This document shows positions 1 through 12,095 of a DNA stretch of 44,687 nt, piece after piece. The DNA is from Apostichopus leukothele (Eukaryota; Echinodermata; Holothuroidea; Aspidochirotida; Stichopodidae), in contig JAAAKB020000008.1 in NCBI GenBank assembly GCA_010014835.2, positions 3,593,937 through 3,638,623 of the forward strand, given 5' to 3'. The notes under the pieces were generated by a model, which saw only the letters and a list, made by a program, of their open reading frames with translations, did not search any database and had not been told where the DNA came from. A program made the translations under genes and the position numbers. Numbering within the stretch: the stretch's first letter is position 1; every line of letters begins with the position of its first letter.

Positions 1-80
1 GAGGTTAGGTAGGGGTGGTAGGATGTGGGGAGGTTAGGTAGGGGTGGTAGGGAGTGGGGAGGTTAGGTAGGGGTGGTAGG
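1..80. repeat. 29-bp tandem repeat at the window edge
   Basis: Three copies of a G-rich unit start at about 2, 31 and 60, each beginning AGGTTAGGTAGGGGTGG. The copies differ mainly at the ATGTGGGG/GAGTGGGG end. The array may continue to the left of the window. It is followed by T-rich sequence and has no coding potential. Confidence 0.9.
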
Positions 81-88
81 TTTTTTTT

Positions 89-2558
89 TCAGGCAGCTTT
101 GTTTTTTTCCTTTTTTTGTAGAACCTCTTGATATCAACCATTGTGTTAGCTTAGACCTGATCAGATGTTCGTATCACATTACCTTTGCTTTATAACAGGA
201 AAACATCCAGTTGTTATCTCTGATTGAGTTTAGTCTCTTCATTGAAATATTGCATACATCCATTGCTTATATAGATGCCCTTTCATGACTACAGTAGGTT
301 GAAAACTTAGTGGGCATTGTACTTCATAATCAAAGCGGGCATTCAATATAATACAGTACTTCCATTTATCATGCTGATGCTTGTATGGATATTGAAAGGG
401 TGAATTTTTGTATTGCTGAAATTTTTGTAGTTTGTTTCACAAAGATTACTAGAAATGATATAGCAGTTTAGGTTAGTAGATTGATCAATTTCCTAAAAAT
501 ATGAAGTGATTCATGTAGGCCCATACTGTACTGAAGAAGCTTCTTTGTGAGAGAAAGTTGGTATCTATATACTGCAAATGCACCTGTGATTATTCAGGTT
601 TTTACTTTTGATTCCTTCAAACTCTGTCATGCAGAGCTAATGAAACAACAGTAATTTTAGTAAATTATAAAAGTCTCCCTCATTTAAAATAATATTATTA
701 AACTCTCTCTCTTCATGATGGCAGTTTATAAGTAACAGTCATAGAAGATAATACTATTAAGTTATGTAGATTGCAGGAATACAGTAGTGCTATTACTAAC
801 CACTGTTACGTACCAATTACCATGTACTCATGTTCCTTAAACCCTACTATCACTCCCTGCTATCATCGTGTGGACATGTTGGCTTCATTGTGTAGCATAA
901 ACAAACATGATTATATAGGAAATATTACATATCTAGAAAAGTTGGTGGTGTTCTTTAATTAGCAGTCTCTCTCTCTCTCATGCTAGACTCGTTAGTGTGC
1001 AAAGAGCGTATCAAATGAAACAAAGTTCTGTTATTTCAAACTCTCTTGCCAGACCTGTATGAATTAAATTCCAAAACCACTGTACAGCAACAGTTACACT
1101 GGAGGCAAATTTATTCACTTTGCCGGAAGTTTGGAGAGCCTGGAGTATGCTTTTCCTTGAGATTTAGGTGGAACATTTGACACAATAATTTATATATGAA
1201 TATATGTGGGATACAGTCTGCCACTCTGCATTGAGGGTAATGCTTAGAGAACTTTCCAATATGAAATTTATTAATTTATAAAGCCAAGTAGGGATTGGAA
1301 GGATTCCAAGGCTGACAGATCACACAACCATTAATAAACTAGTTAAACATGTAATAAGGTTTTGCTTGATATCATCAGAAAGTTTGAAGTGATCTGTTGA
1401 CATTCCAGTTGACCTTGAACATTGTATGTTGCCCTTAATGTCGAATGGATGTGACTACAAGAACCATATGTAGTTACATTGAGCATGTCATACTGTGCAG
1501 TACAGAAGCTCTTTGTCACATGCAAAATTGTAGCAGAATTGTACTGACATTGTGCTTGTCACATAAGTTGTTTGACTGACCACAATGTCTGTGCCACACT
1601 TGTAGCCTCTCGGTGATGGCTCCATGACCTGTACTGCACTTACAGTTGTTGGACAATTATTACAGAATGAGGACAGTCTGTTTGTGACTAACAGTATACC
1701 ATGGTTAGAACTCCTTCAGTAGGTTACTGATTCTCATATCTAACACTTGGTCCAGTTGATTTTGTGTCATTTTGAATCCAAGGAACTACAGTACTTATTA
1801 TTTCTTTGGTTGTGATATTTTATCAATCTACTACCAAGACTTTGATGACTTGCTTTGTAGGATGTATGTTAATCCTTGGATTCTTAGTCTGACTGGATAG
1901 TGCTACTGCAGCTACCAACCCACAGTACAGTTACAGTAGTCCCAGGGAAATACTTCATACTGTATATGCACACACACATTATCATTTGGACTATCTAGTA
2001 TTTGTCAAATATTTCTTAAAGATTCTTGTACAAAAATCATGCCATCTTGCTTTGTCAAAAATATTTTAAAAATTGATACGTTTGTTGCAGTCCCAGGATA
2101 AAAACATATTGTGTGTGTAGACTTTATCGTAATTCTAAAGGATAGACTTATTCAGAGTTCAGACCTTACTTTGTACATAGTAGGTCTAAAATGTGTGAAT
2201 TTACTGAAAGTTACTGGGGCTATATAATCTTGATTTGGATTGTGATTGTCATGTCCTGAATTGCTGAATAAATTGTGCTGACTTTGAAACAAAGGAATCT
2301 GAAGACAGAAGGATTCCTTTTTTGTCAAGTTTAAAATCTCTTATTGTCTGATATGTCTTAAAGGATCTTCAAATTCATTTGTTTCGCACACAAAGGACTT
2401 GAAGATAGCCATTATTAGTTTATTATACATGTACTAAAGTGTACAGTAACCTGTATTTACACAGCATTTGAACAAAGTAAACAGTTGGTGGTAAACCCAT
2501 GTGAATGGTTTTAGTCCCTGGCAGGTCATTCTAATAAACAACAGTTGTAAAAGTACTA
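89..2558. other. Non-coding stretch, no gene seen
   Basis: This is AT-rich sequence with stops in all frames and only short chance ORFs. It contains a short CT run near 965-980 and many copies of the heptamer TACAGTA/TACTGTA. If the RGS gene extends leftward this is probably its intron, but no RGS-box exon upstream of 4793 was recognised here. Confidence 0.5.
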
Positions 2559-2606
2559 TTTACAGTAAATGGTTTGGAAGTGTTTACAGTAAATGGTTTG
2601 GAAGTG
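2559..2606. repeat. 24-bp tandem duplication
   Basis: Two perfect copies of a 24-bp unit beginning TTTACAGTAAATGG lie head to tail, starting at 2559 and 2583. The unit contains the over-represented TACAGTA heptamer. Confidence 0.9.
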
Positions 2607-2631
2607 TTTCACTTTGTATGTCTGACTTTTA

Positions 2632-2807
2632 TTACAGGTAAATTGTTTCTGACAAATTTATGCCAAAACAAAAATCTCCACTTATGTCCACCCTGATGGT
2701 TGCATCTGATATTTCATGTGATGCAGCGTTGTTACGAACACAGGATCCTGCGTCCGGGACACAAAATCTTGAAATCGCTTGCATCCGTCCGGCGGTCGCA
2801 ACTTTTG
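2632..2807 (-). CDS. Candidate terminal exon, unrecognised, weakly supported
   Basis: On the minus strand a good acceptor (pyrimidine tract, CCCACAG) precedes 2807. A frame then stays open for 57 codons to a TAA at 2632-2634. An AATAAA hexamer overlaps the stop, as in a compact last exon. The peptide has several charged residues and cysteines (for example RFCVPDAGSCVRNN) but matches nothing I recognise. The segment is more CpG-rich than its surroundings and is also open in several other frames, so it may equally be a fragment of an old mobile element. No partner exon was identified. Confidence 0.2.
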
Positions 2808-2967
2808 CTGTGGGAAACAAACCCAAAGTACACACACTCACAACAGACTATGTGTATGCAAAACACATTTTGGAATGAGCATCTTTCTTTCTTTAAAAAA
2901 AAAACACATCTTCTTCTCCAAAGAACCAAAATTTCTTCCAATCATACAGACGATTAAATTTGTTTGA

Positions 2968-4369
2968 AAACAAATAAACCATAACAATCAACTGCAAGTT
3001 GTGATTCGATACAGAGCTAACAGCATTTCCATTACAGAGATTTTCATGCTAGTCATTGACACTTTTCCAAATTTCTTGTAATTTTATTGGCTAATAGTCC
3101 CTTATCCATTGTCTTATTAAATTTCAGCATCTGAAGTGCTCAGTGAACACAAAGTATGTTATCAACTGCTACTGCTTGTACTGTACTAATGTTACTTTCC
3201 CCTGAGTAGGGGTACTGTAGCTAAGTTCGAGCTATGGGCTATGGTTTGTCTGCACTCAAATATCATAACGTGAGGCCTTGTTGATACGTTTCGACAACAA
3301 GCGCTCATGGTATGGAGTTGTAGTTGAATTGTTTCTAAGAAAATCTCACGTACAGTAATAATTGAATCATTGTGTTGATTACAAAGGATTATGAGTTGAG
3401 ACAATTCATGAATTTTGTGGGAAGCTAACATCTCTGACACAAAAGAATTTTCAAATCACAGTACTGTATGTTTGTTCTCTCCACATGGAGAGTTGCTAAA
3501 GTAAAATGTGCATTCATACCACAGAACTTTCTTCATTGCAAACTTGTGTAAACCTTCTCGGTCCCTTTGATCAAATGCTTCAGTTAAAGTTTTCGTGCAA
3601 AGTTCTTTCAAGTGTAAACTACTTCATACATCGTCAACAGTGGCCATAGAAGCTTGAGATTTTTTATCGACATTGCGTAAAAGTTATTTAAATACTGTAA
3701 TGGGAAAGGGGTCGGCACAGGAGTTAAAAGTGCAGTGTCTTTATCCTTGAATTTTCTCTCTAAGCACTGGTTTTACTTCACGTTGATTTTTGACGTTGAT
3801 ATTCACAGTGTATGTATAGCCTTTAACAATTTCACAGGTCTAAGCTATCATCGCTATGTAAGGGAGTTGTATACCGTACTGCAGTAGTGTGCATTGCATG
3901 ATGTCTATGTAGTAACTAGTCTGACAGTCATTTGGTTGTTGCATATTAGTTACAGCCTGTTTCATCATAAATTTGATATCTTTCCGTACATATTATTACA
4001 GACCTATCATGATAGGTTTCCAAAATTGTGCACAAGCCAATGTGTGTTTCAGGGGTCATAATAACTCAGCTTTGTGTGTTCCTGTATCTGATGTATTTTT
4101 AAAGTGCATGTTTTCATGGAGGACTGAAGGGACACCAGTTTTCTGATCAGATGCAACTTGTAAAATACTAGTACTCAATACTGTGTGGTCATGATGTGAA
4201 CAGTAGATCATCTGCTATCTGAGCCTGATTAAGCTGTTAGATCTGAGTATCAAATGTTTAGACACTGAACAAGAATGAAAGATAAATCCGATCTCAACAA
4301 CATAACCAATCACTGGGGGCTGAACATATTGCCCTTTTAACTGTGTTTGCATTCTTCATACCTGAAAAG
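2968..4369. other. Non-coding stretch, no gene seen
   Basis: This is AT-rich intron-like or intergenic DNA with short chance ORFs only. The 82-codon minus-strand frame at 3192-3440 has no splice or family support. TACAGTA/TACTGTA heptamers are again frequent. Confidence 0.5.
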
Positions 4370-4690
4370 TTTAATAATAATAATAAATGAGACTTATATT
4401 GCGCCAAATAAGTAGACAAAAATCACTGCTCAAGGCGCTTTACAAAGAAAGCAGATTTACAAAAGAACAAGTGAAAAGATGGGTCTTAAAGTAGACTTTT
4501 GAATGTAGAAAGTTTGATTGTGATCTGGTAACTTGTTCCAGAGCTAAGAGCCAGAGTATTCAAAGCTTCTGTAACCATAGGTCTTCAAGCGTGGTTTAGG
4601 AACAGTTAAATACAGTTTGTTGGGAGGAACGAAGTGTGCGAGTTGGAATATATGGCAAGAGAAGTTGCGACAGGTACACAGTCACACTAA
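4370..4690 (+). repeat. SINE/MITE-like dispersed element
   Basis: It starts with an (AAT)n run, then a segment with ATATTGCGCC and CAAGGCGCTTTACA. This GCGC...GCGCTTTAC signature is typical of short interspersed repeats scattered through marine invertebrate and fish genomes. The body continues with AACTTGTTCCAGAGCTAAG and a degenerate 3' part. It lies about 100 bp upstream of the RGS exon and is presumably intronic. The element family is inferred from memory of the motif; the exact name is not known. Confidence 0.6.
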
Positions 4691-4792
4691 AGTAATCATC
4701 CTTTCACACTTTCTGTTAACAGCTCTGTCAATCTCATATTATTCATTTCTTCATAAATTTACAATTTACAAAAACGTCTCTATCTGACATAG

Positions 4793-4994
4793 GGAATTTT
4801 TCTCGGAGGAGTCTCACTGTCCAATCAACATAGATTCCAAGACACTAGAGGTGACAAGGAAAAATATGCAGACCCCAGGACGCGACACATTCGATCATGC
4901 ACAGGACCACATCTACCAACTGATGAGGAACGACAGCTATAAGCGGTTCCTCAAATCAGAACAGTACAAGGAGTTACTCAACCCAAAGAAAAAG
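4793..4994 (+). CDS. RGS-domain exon, R7 (RGS6/RGS7-like) family, partial
   Basis: This internal exon of 202 bp is flanked by an acceptor (CTGACATAG) and a strong donor (AAAAAG|GTAAGA). It enters with one base of a split codon and leaves in phase 0, giving 67 complete codons. It reads EFFSEESHCPINIDSKTLEV at the start, then PGRDTFDHAQDHIYQLM, NDSYKRFLKSEQYKELL and NPKKK. This is the C-terminal part of an RGS box: the INID, FDxAQxHIYxLM and DSYxRFLKSxxYxELL blocks form the later helices. The PGR-TF-AQ-HIY spacing and terminal KKK at an exon end are closest to vertebrate RGS6/RGS7. RGS proteins accelerate GTP hydrolysis on G-alpha subunits at the membrane; R7 members also carry DEP and GGL domains, which must lie upstream, outside this window. 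The exact paralogue is not resolved. Confidence 0.9.
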
Positions 4995-7327
4995 GTAAGA
5001 TTCTAGGTCCCCCCACCCCTGCCCACCACCAACTATCTGTTCTCTGACTCTAGCCACAAGCTGATGTGGTACCTTCAATGAAAGTTGTACACCTGGATTC
5101 AGATGTTAATTATTGCAGAGTGTTTGCAAGTGATATGTGAAATCCAAATGGTTTTGAGTCATTTCAAGTCCTCTTTAAGTAGTCTGAAATCTTATCGTTA
5201 ACATCCACAAAACAGACAAGGTTTAATGGTTTTGATTAATTGAAAATGTTACAGCTTCCAATGCTGAAATCATGTAATTAGTTGGCAGTCTTCATCATTA
5301 CTGAGCCGCCGTAACTACATGTTAAAGGTAGTCACTATGGTATACCTCAGACTGTACATCCATGTTAAGTAACTTGATTTAGGTTTAGAGCTTTGGTGGA
5401 GAACTTCATAATTATTAATGCAGACAGTATTAAATCTGATTGGTACTCATCAACAAGATCTGAAAACATGGAGAAACCATTGTTAGAATAACACACTCGC
5501 AAAAGTTCAGACAAAAATTGTGGGATTTGTAACTGGTGGATAACTTTTTTCAGTAATTCAATATCAAGATTTGATTTCTTGATTGGGGTATGATATTAAA
5601 GATGATAAAGCTGATATTTTATTACTGTTAGAATTTGGTAAACAATCAGAATATGTGATATACTAATTATTGTTACTCCTGAGTATCAAACAGTGGTGTA
5701 CTATTGGTCAGTAAATTAGGCTTTCCTCTTTTATCCGGAATCTCTAAGTGATCTTCTTAAAAATTGTTTGGAAGACTTGTTCTAGTTATAATATCTTTGA
5801 CAATTACAGGTGGTAGGTTCACAATCAAACTAAGTTTGGAAATCGTCAGCATTTCATCAATAAAATTTAACCTGCGTGGAGAGCACTTTGACAATGCTAC
5901 AACAATTTTGTAATCCTTTTAGAGGGGGAGGGGGGGCACGGTGGGTTGGGTATAGCTGGCATCAAGTAAATATACCAGATTAATGAAAATCCTGTTTAGA
6001 TTTCCTTTTATCATTCCAATCAAGCTCATGTGTATCTATGCTATCCTCTAGAAAGAGGGGACAAAAATCCTAAAGTCAGCCAATCTGTATCAGGACATTG
6101 ATTGGCTGATCTCACATATGCAGTAAATCCAGACCTTTCCAAACCCTAACCCACAATCAGTGTTAATCCAGTTACAAAGAACTACCAATTTCATGACATT
6201 TTAATATCAGTTTTCACATTGTGATTGAAGAAAATAATCTCAATAGGACACCTCCAGTAAAATTGATGCTTTACACCCGGCAAGAAAATAATGAAGCATC
6301 AAAGATAGTAGGTTTTATGTACAGTTTGGTCATCCGTGGTACAATCCATTTCCTAGTTAGTACGAGGGGTTGAAAATGTTTGAAATGTTATTGGTGCAGT
6401 TATTCTCAAAATTAGCGCAATGCTTTATTGGGATGAGGTGTTAAATATAATTTGCTCCCCACATGAACATTTCAGAACTCTTCAAAACATTACAATTGCC
6501 ACTTTTTATTTCGAAGAGGGAAAGAAACATTTAGAACTCATTTTATTTTAAAGTAATTCACCTCAGTACAAAATGGAATAGTTAATTGCAGTATTTCTAT
6601 GACAAATTCTTCAAGCCCATATATAGGCAATTCAAGTTTGTAATAATAGGCAGCCATTTTAACTCCGGTTGACTGGTGCATTCCGCAAGTAGACAAAATG
6701 CTTTCCGCTTTTAAAATTAACGAAAGGATGGGGCAAAAAAAATATTGCAAAGAGCTGCAGTCTTAAAATTTGCTACTCGCATGCGAGCCATAACATGCAG
6801 CCTTCTTTCTTACCATTCATCAGTGTTTTATAATTTTTAATCATATCTAAATCTTTTTGCAAGTAATGCCTGGTGACCTTTGACCTCATTTGCATGACTG
6901 GGCTGCCCTCGAATGGCCAAATTTCTCTTTTCTTATTCTCCTTGCGTCACTGCATCATTCATTGCACTTTTTCACACTTCATTCACCTACCTCTAAAATC
7001 TGTAGTTGATCTTTCAAAAAGTTTAGTATAGTATTAAAGGGAAGTGAAGTGTGCTTCTGAACATTTGATCAATTTCACTTAAACAAAGTCAACTTGTGCC
7101 TTGCCAGTAGAATGTTCAAATCAATTCAACCAATGCCTAAGCAGATGTTTGCCCACCGAATGGTTTGGTCCAGATTTGAAATGGTCTCTTTCGGTCACAA
7201 CTAGGATCCAAGGTCTCATGCAGTGTGAAGAGAAATTAATTTTACACTGCTCCAGGACCCTCGTAAAATTCAGTCAACTCTCTGTGGACATTATTAAAGC
7301 CCCAATTCTCATCATCTGTCCTCTCAG
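4995..7327 (+). other. Probable RGS intron, no exon seen
   Basis: This is AT-rich non-coding sequence after the RGS donor, with a G-rich patch near 5920-5950. A perfect DR1 of the TGACCT half-site lies at 6874-6886. Nothing else was recognised. Confidence 0.5.
6874..6886 (-). promoter_or_regulatory. DR1 nuclear-receptor-type site
   Basis: TGACCTTTGACCT is a perfect direct repeat of the half-site with one spacer base (AGGTCAAAGGTCA on the minus strand). This is the consensus bound by HNF4/RXR-type receptors. The sequence match is exact; function is not shown, and the same words occur in a dispersed repeat elsewhere in the window. Confidence 0.35.
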
Positions 7328-7385
7328 TGATGTCAATGCACCGAAAGGGAAAGGAAAGAAGAGTGACAAATCTTGCTTTAAATAA
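7328..7385 (+). CDS. Candidate small terminal exon with polybasic C-terminus
   Basis: A strong acceptor (CATCTGTCCTCTCAG) precedes 7328. The frame needing two bases from an upstream exon gives DVNAPKGKGKKSDKSCFK and a TAA, overlapped by AATAAA. It looks like a basic C-terminal tail. However, its phase does not fit direct joining to the RGS exon, which ends in phase 0, so an unseen intermediate exon would be needed. Chance is possible. Confidence 0.2.
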
Positions 7386-7611
7386 AGTACAAATAGACAT
7401 GATGAAACAGGTTTTCCCATCTTTAATAATTGACAAAATAGTTCTGTTTGAATTCTCTGGTCCTTAGAAGTGTTTCTACAGCATCAGCAAATATTTTGGT
7501 ACCAAGAGGCTGTCAATTTTAGCATGACAACTAGACCAATTGTTTTTTTTTCTCTTACCCTTTGTATTTAACCAACATCATATTCTAATAACATAAATTT
7601 ACGCTTTCAGG

Positions 7612-7632
7612 TTCCCAAGGAATTTTGCTAAA
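7612..7632 (+). CDS. Candidate RGS last exon (VPKEFC stop)
   Basis: A branch-like CTAATAAC and an acceptor (TTTACGCTTTCAG) precede GTT CCC AAG GAA TTT TGC TAA. Joined in phase 0 to the RGS exon this would give ...NPKKK-VPKEFC-stop, a very short C-terminal tail. Phase and splice signals fit, but a seven-codon match has little statistical weight, and R7 proteins usually have longer tails. Confidence 0.25.
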
Positions 7633-8037
7633 TCACATGAGACATAGCTGAAGTATGAGGAACTCAAAAGGAGAGAGAGAATAATCCGAGCTGAGCGGAA
7701 ATATTCTGTTCTTTCTTAAATCTCTCAATTTTGACATATATTGTGGCACAAAGAAGGTACTGTCTGCTATGACAAAATGAGGCCATTTGCCGAGTACTTG
7801 AGAATCGTTTTATCAGCGGGAGTTTATGACATCATTAAATTCATGCGCATATTTAAATGAGAGAAAGAGATCTAATCTTATTCTCATTGGATGATTGCAC
7901 TCATGGTTTGCAAAAATTTTCCATACATCACTTTGCATGAGTTTCTCTCTGGTCACGCCTCACCTTTTCTCACTTTTTTCGTCATCTTTCTTTCTCTCTC
8001 TCTCTCTTCTTTCTCTTTCAATCATCTTATCACAGTG

Positions 8038-8058
8038 CCTCAGTAACTGGGAAAAGGT
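8038..8058 (+). CDS. Candidate 21-nt microexon
   Basis: An unusually strong pyrimidine tract at about 7940-8030, with long CT runs, ends at ATCACAG. It is followed by 21 nt and then a donor-like AAAAG|GTAATC. In phase 0 it reads CLSNWEK, which would insert in frame after the RGS exon. There is no homology support. Confidence 0.15.
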
Positions 8059-8060
8059 AA

Positions 8061-9656
8061 TCTAGCACCCACGTATTCTCTATTTTAATGTCTCATTTTT
8101 CATCTTTTTTTTTGATGAGTGTTGAAGTAATACTGAGGACTCAAGTGCCAGAGATATTTTACATATACAGTGTAATCATAAAAAAAATTAAAAAAAGTAG
8201 TTATAAGTGGGTAAATGCCCATCCTCACCACATGTTCCATTGCTGGGATAAATATTGATATTTATTTGCTGTGTCATAGTCTGAGTGATGTCGCACAGGA
8301 CCGTCACAAATAATTGCTTTTCTTTTAGGTTGAATGATCACCAAAATAAATTCCAAAATCAAAACCAAATCATCAGCATTAATGGCACGGCATGAAAGAC
8401 TGGATTAAAGTCTGTTAATGAGATCAAACTATCCTGTGTAATTTCAAAGAATGGTGAGAAAATTAGTCCATACATAACATGCACAATGTGCTTTATCGTG
8501 AAATGAGCAAACATCAGTATTTCATTGGCTCAATAATCTTGACAAGCTATGGAGACAACAAATAACATCCATGAACTTTGGATATACTCAGCATTTGTTG
8601 GAACTTGAGACTCCAGTATTCCTTCAAGTGAAATATTGCTTTCGTCTATTCATCAGGTACAACCCCTCAGATATTGTTTTTAAATACTAGCTGGACTCGG
8701 TCAATAGCAATAGTACTAGTTTATCCAGATAATATTCAAAGTTGTTTTTGTGACAACTTCCCTCGTGTGCGATTGTGTCCGTTAGATTTGCTGGTCCCAA
8801 GGTTGTACTGACAGGTACGAGGGTGGTCTTTAGTTTTACATATGTTTAAATTGATACGTTATCAGGAGAACAATCCTGTTTGGAATATGATCTATGAACC
8901 TCATGAAATAATGTGATACCTACCAGCCTGAATAGATTCCAAGGTCTAAGAAACATTTAGTTTGAGTCGAGTAGAACCATATGAAAAAACAAGCCTGTTC
9001 ATTTCAAGAGAAACAAATATCTTGTTTTGTAGTTTGATAACGATTGTCGCAAGTTGTTAGGAAAGTTATCGTAGCTCAGCTCAATCTGCTATGAAGACTA
9101 TGAGGCTGTTGATGTTGGAGGGACATGATGAAACCTTTATAGCTTAACCTCATCTGTACTGAAAGAAAACAAAAAGTTGCCACCAATTTCTGACCATGTT
9201 AAACAGTATCACTCAGCAGCTACACAAAATTTCAGCAAAAAAGAAAGCCTTTTTTATACATCATGACATCGATAATCTTGCCATTCTTTTTTAGCTTTCC
9301 AGAATTTTGTTTTGTAGATGAAACCATCCAATTATCGTCCATTGCTTTTGCTGCATCTTCCATCGCAACGAGATTGATTTTTTAATAAGTGTAACCACTG
9401 CTGCTGCGTTATTCTTTCTTTATCAATATATATATATATCTATATAATCAAAGCTTCATATAAATTGCTTCAGTTTGGCTTTTATATACATTTATAATCA
9501 ATAGAAATCATTTCTTGCTCAGAGGCAAACTCTATTATTTTGTAAGGAGGGCTAGGAGTCCATAAACAGAAATTGATCCAACTTTGACAGGTGCCATCTT
9601 ACCTCAGATAAACTTCAAGATTGTGGGTGGCAACTTCCCACTATTTCATTGTCAAG
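8061..9656. other. Non-coding stretch, no gene seen
   Basis: This is AT-rich sequence with a TA dinucleotide run near 9425-9447. No exon or repeat family was recognised. Confidence 0.5.
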
Positions 9657-9767
9657 GGTCATCGTAGGCCCATAATGGACAATAACTATTCTGCTGTTGA
9701 CCCTCAGCAGGGGTCATGGTAGGCCCATAATCGGCAATAATGATTGTGCTGCTGTTGACCCTCAGCA
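9657..9767. repeat. Two-copy tandem repeat of about 55 bp
   Basis: Two units start at about 9657 and 9712. They share GGTCAT-GTAGGCCCATAAT and CTGCTGTTGACCCTCAGCA. The junction places TGACCC opposite GGGTCA and can form a short hairpin. The minus-strand 65-codon frame across it is repeat-derived. Confidence 0.75.
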
Positions 9768-9849
9768 AATCATTTCCTTTTCTGTTTTTTTCAATAAAAT
9801 ATGGCAATACTCCTGTTTGTGAACCCGAAGTTTCATCTGTGTTGTCCAC

Positions 9850-11640
9850 AAAGTTTAGCTGACTAAAACTTTTTGAAAGGTTCCAAAATTGCTTTCCTAA
9901 AGATAGTAACAGTCCAGGTTATTGGCCAGATATGAAGAAAAGAGTAAAGAATTTACAATTAATTTGAAAAAGTGCTCTTGTGATTGGCAACGAAAATGAG
10001 GTGTTAAAATAGCAGTTTCTTTATATCCTCCTGCATATTCATTGTAAAACAAATGAACTTTGACCTTTAAAAAGGAAAGTGAAAGAGCACCCAACTCAAG
10101 TTCATGGCTCTTCTGTGTTGATGTAATGGTGTGTACCTGTCTTCTTAAGAAGTCAATAGTTAATGCAATGTGACGGGGGAGGGAAGGGGTAGGGGAGAAT
10201 TTGTCTTTCATTTGTCATATTATAAAATATCAGTAAATGCAGACTCCTAGCCCGACTTCACATAATATTTCGTCGCACTAGCTTGCAGCCTACATTTATC
10301 CCAATATTTATGAATGCTTCGCGGTATGGAACATCTATGTAACATGCATCATGCATATTCATTGAACTTTGAGAGCAGTTCTGCAAAGGTTGACTCTGTA
10401 CTAACTAATTTTGCATCCAATTAAAGTATGTGAATGCCAGTCGTATTTTCTCTCCTTATAATCCGTAGGTGTGATTTTTATAAACAAAATGTTGACGTTG
10501 TTGTTTCAATCGCATCCTCCTCATTCTACATGGTTGATTTCTTTTTTATACTCTACTAAAAAAAAATTGCTCCTCGATGGAGTCGATGGAGAAATCATCA
10601 AGGTGGTCCTTACAACCCCTTAAATTACAGCAAAACATGCGTGAAAGAAATATGCTCTTCAAATTTTTGTTTTTCTTTACATGAAAAATTAATTGCCTTG
10701 AAAGAATTGGAACTTGTCCATCGACCGTTCCAATGCCAAACGGTCACATTGCTTCTGCAAAAGAGCTTTTTCTCTGCTGTCATTGCTTTGAAATTCATTT
10801 ACAGAGGGAAAAAAATGATTCTACTCAGGCTTATAATCTATCTAACTGATTGGGCTGAAAGTAGTCTTGACATTTTTTCTTCTTCGTATTTTTTTCCACA
10901 TTATAGACCAAATCTTTGATACCTAAGCTCCCTAGTTTGGCCACCAAACTGGACACGCTGGACAAATAGCATTCTTGTACGTGCTTCCTGAATGTAAAAG
11001 AACTTTCTCTTTTATTCTCTTCAATTTCATTTCTTTCCTTTGAACGTCACCCATGCTTCTTCATATTTTACATGTTTTGCATGCATGTTGTCATGGTCTT
11101 TATTCACTCATGTGTTCAATTTGAGAGTTTTTTTATATGGAAAGTCATTGGTTTAGTTTTCAAACAAGGTACAAAGTTGATTTGTCTCAAGTTTTCTGAC
11201 AAGCTCACCTCCTTTCCAGTTTGTTTTGACATGTATGTTGGAAACATAACTGAATATAACTCTTAAGGAGACTGATTGAGATGGAAATGTGGAACCGAGG
11301 AGGAAAATATTTAGAAATTAACCACTTAAGATAGCTATACAAAGAGGGGGGGGGGGTTGAGGGAACATAGGGTAAGCCGTTCCCCTTCTTGGATGTCAGG
11401 ACTTCAGGTCAACAATGTTAATGAGAATGATGAATCAGTCTTGAAATTTTCTATCAGTTTTGAGGACAGATCATGTTCTCAATTAAGGCAGCGAAGTTGA
11501 ACTATGTTCTTCAAGAAAAAAAATCCATGTTGAAGTAATTTTAATGGCAGCTTAAAGGTTGACTTCAACTGCACTATACAGCCATTTTCAGTTGTAACGG
11601 CTCAGTTTACTTTTAAAGTCAAACCTTTTGAATTGCAGTG
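9850..11640. other. Non-coding stretch, no gene seen
   Basis: This holds chance ORFs only (for example at 9897-10211 and 10641-10919), without splice-site or family support. A homopolymeric G run occurs near 11346-11356. Confidence 0.5.
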
Positions 11641-12095
11641 TTATAAGAAATCAGCTCCTATCCGATACCTCTTCTCCTCATGTCCTTCCATTCCCCCACC
11701 CTCCCACCCCCCACTCTTTCCATTCTCATTCTACCCTCTTCCCTCCCCCCNNNNNNNNNNNNNNNNNNNNNNNNNNNNNNNNNNNNNNNNNNNNNNNNNN
11801 NNNNNNNNNNNNNNNNNNNNNNNNNNNNNNNNNNNNNNNNNNNNNNNNNNATGCTCTGTGGTATAACCATATCTTGCTTCACGTGCCTCCCCTCTCCCCC
11901 ACCTGTTCCCTTTTCATTCAATCACTCTTGCATGCATTGTAGTATATATGAGTCTTGTTACACTTGCCCTCCCCCCTCCACCTGCCCCTTTTTCATTCAA
12001 CTACTCTCACATGCTTTGTAGTATAGTATGACTGAGGCTTGTAGTACTTGCCCCACCCTCCCCATGCACCTTCCCCCTTCAAACCATCTTTGCGT
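11641..12095 (+). repeat. C/T-rich low-complexity tandem tract around assembly gap
   Basis: This is C-rich, pyrimidine-rich sequence on the plus strand. After the gap there are two to three degenerate units of about 75-90 bp, sharing TTTTCATTCAA-CACTC, CATGC-TTGTAGTATA and a CCCTCCCCC block. Apparent ORFs across the gap are artefacts of translating N. Confidence 0.7.
11751..11850. other. Assembly gap (100 N)
   Basis: Exactly 100 N, so a scaffold gap of probably arbitrary size. It is flanked on the left by a C run, a likely cause of assembly failure. Confidence 0.99.

Noticed and set aside
7101-7385. 94-codon plus ORF as a complete gene
   Set aside because: It has no ATG in its first half and no family features; only the last 18 codons behind a good acceptor were kept as a weak exon candidate.
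11628-12021. ORFs across the first N gap
   Set aside because: They are artefacts of reading through N and C/T-rich low-complexity sequence.
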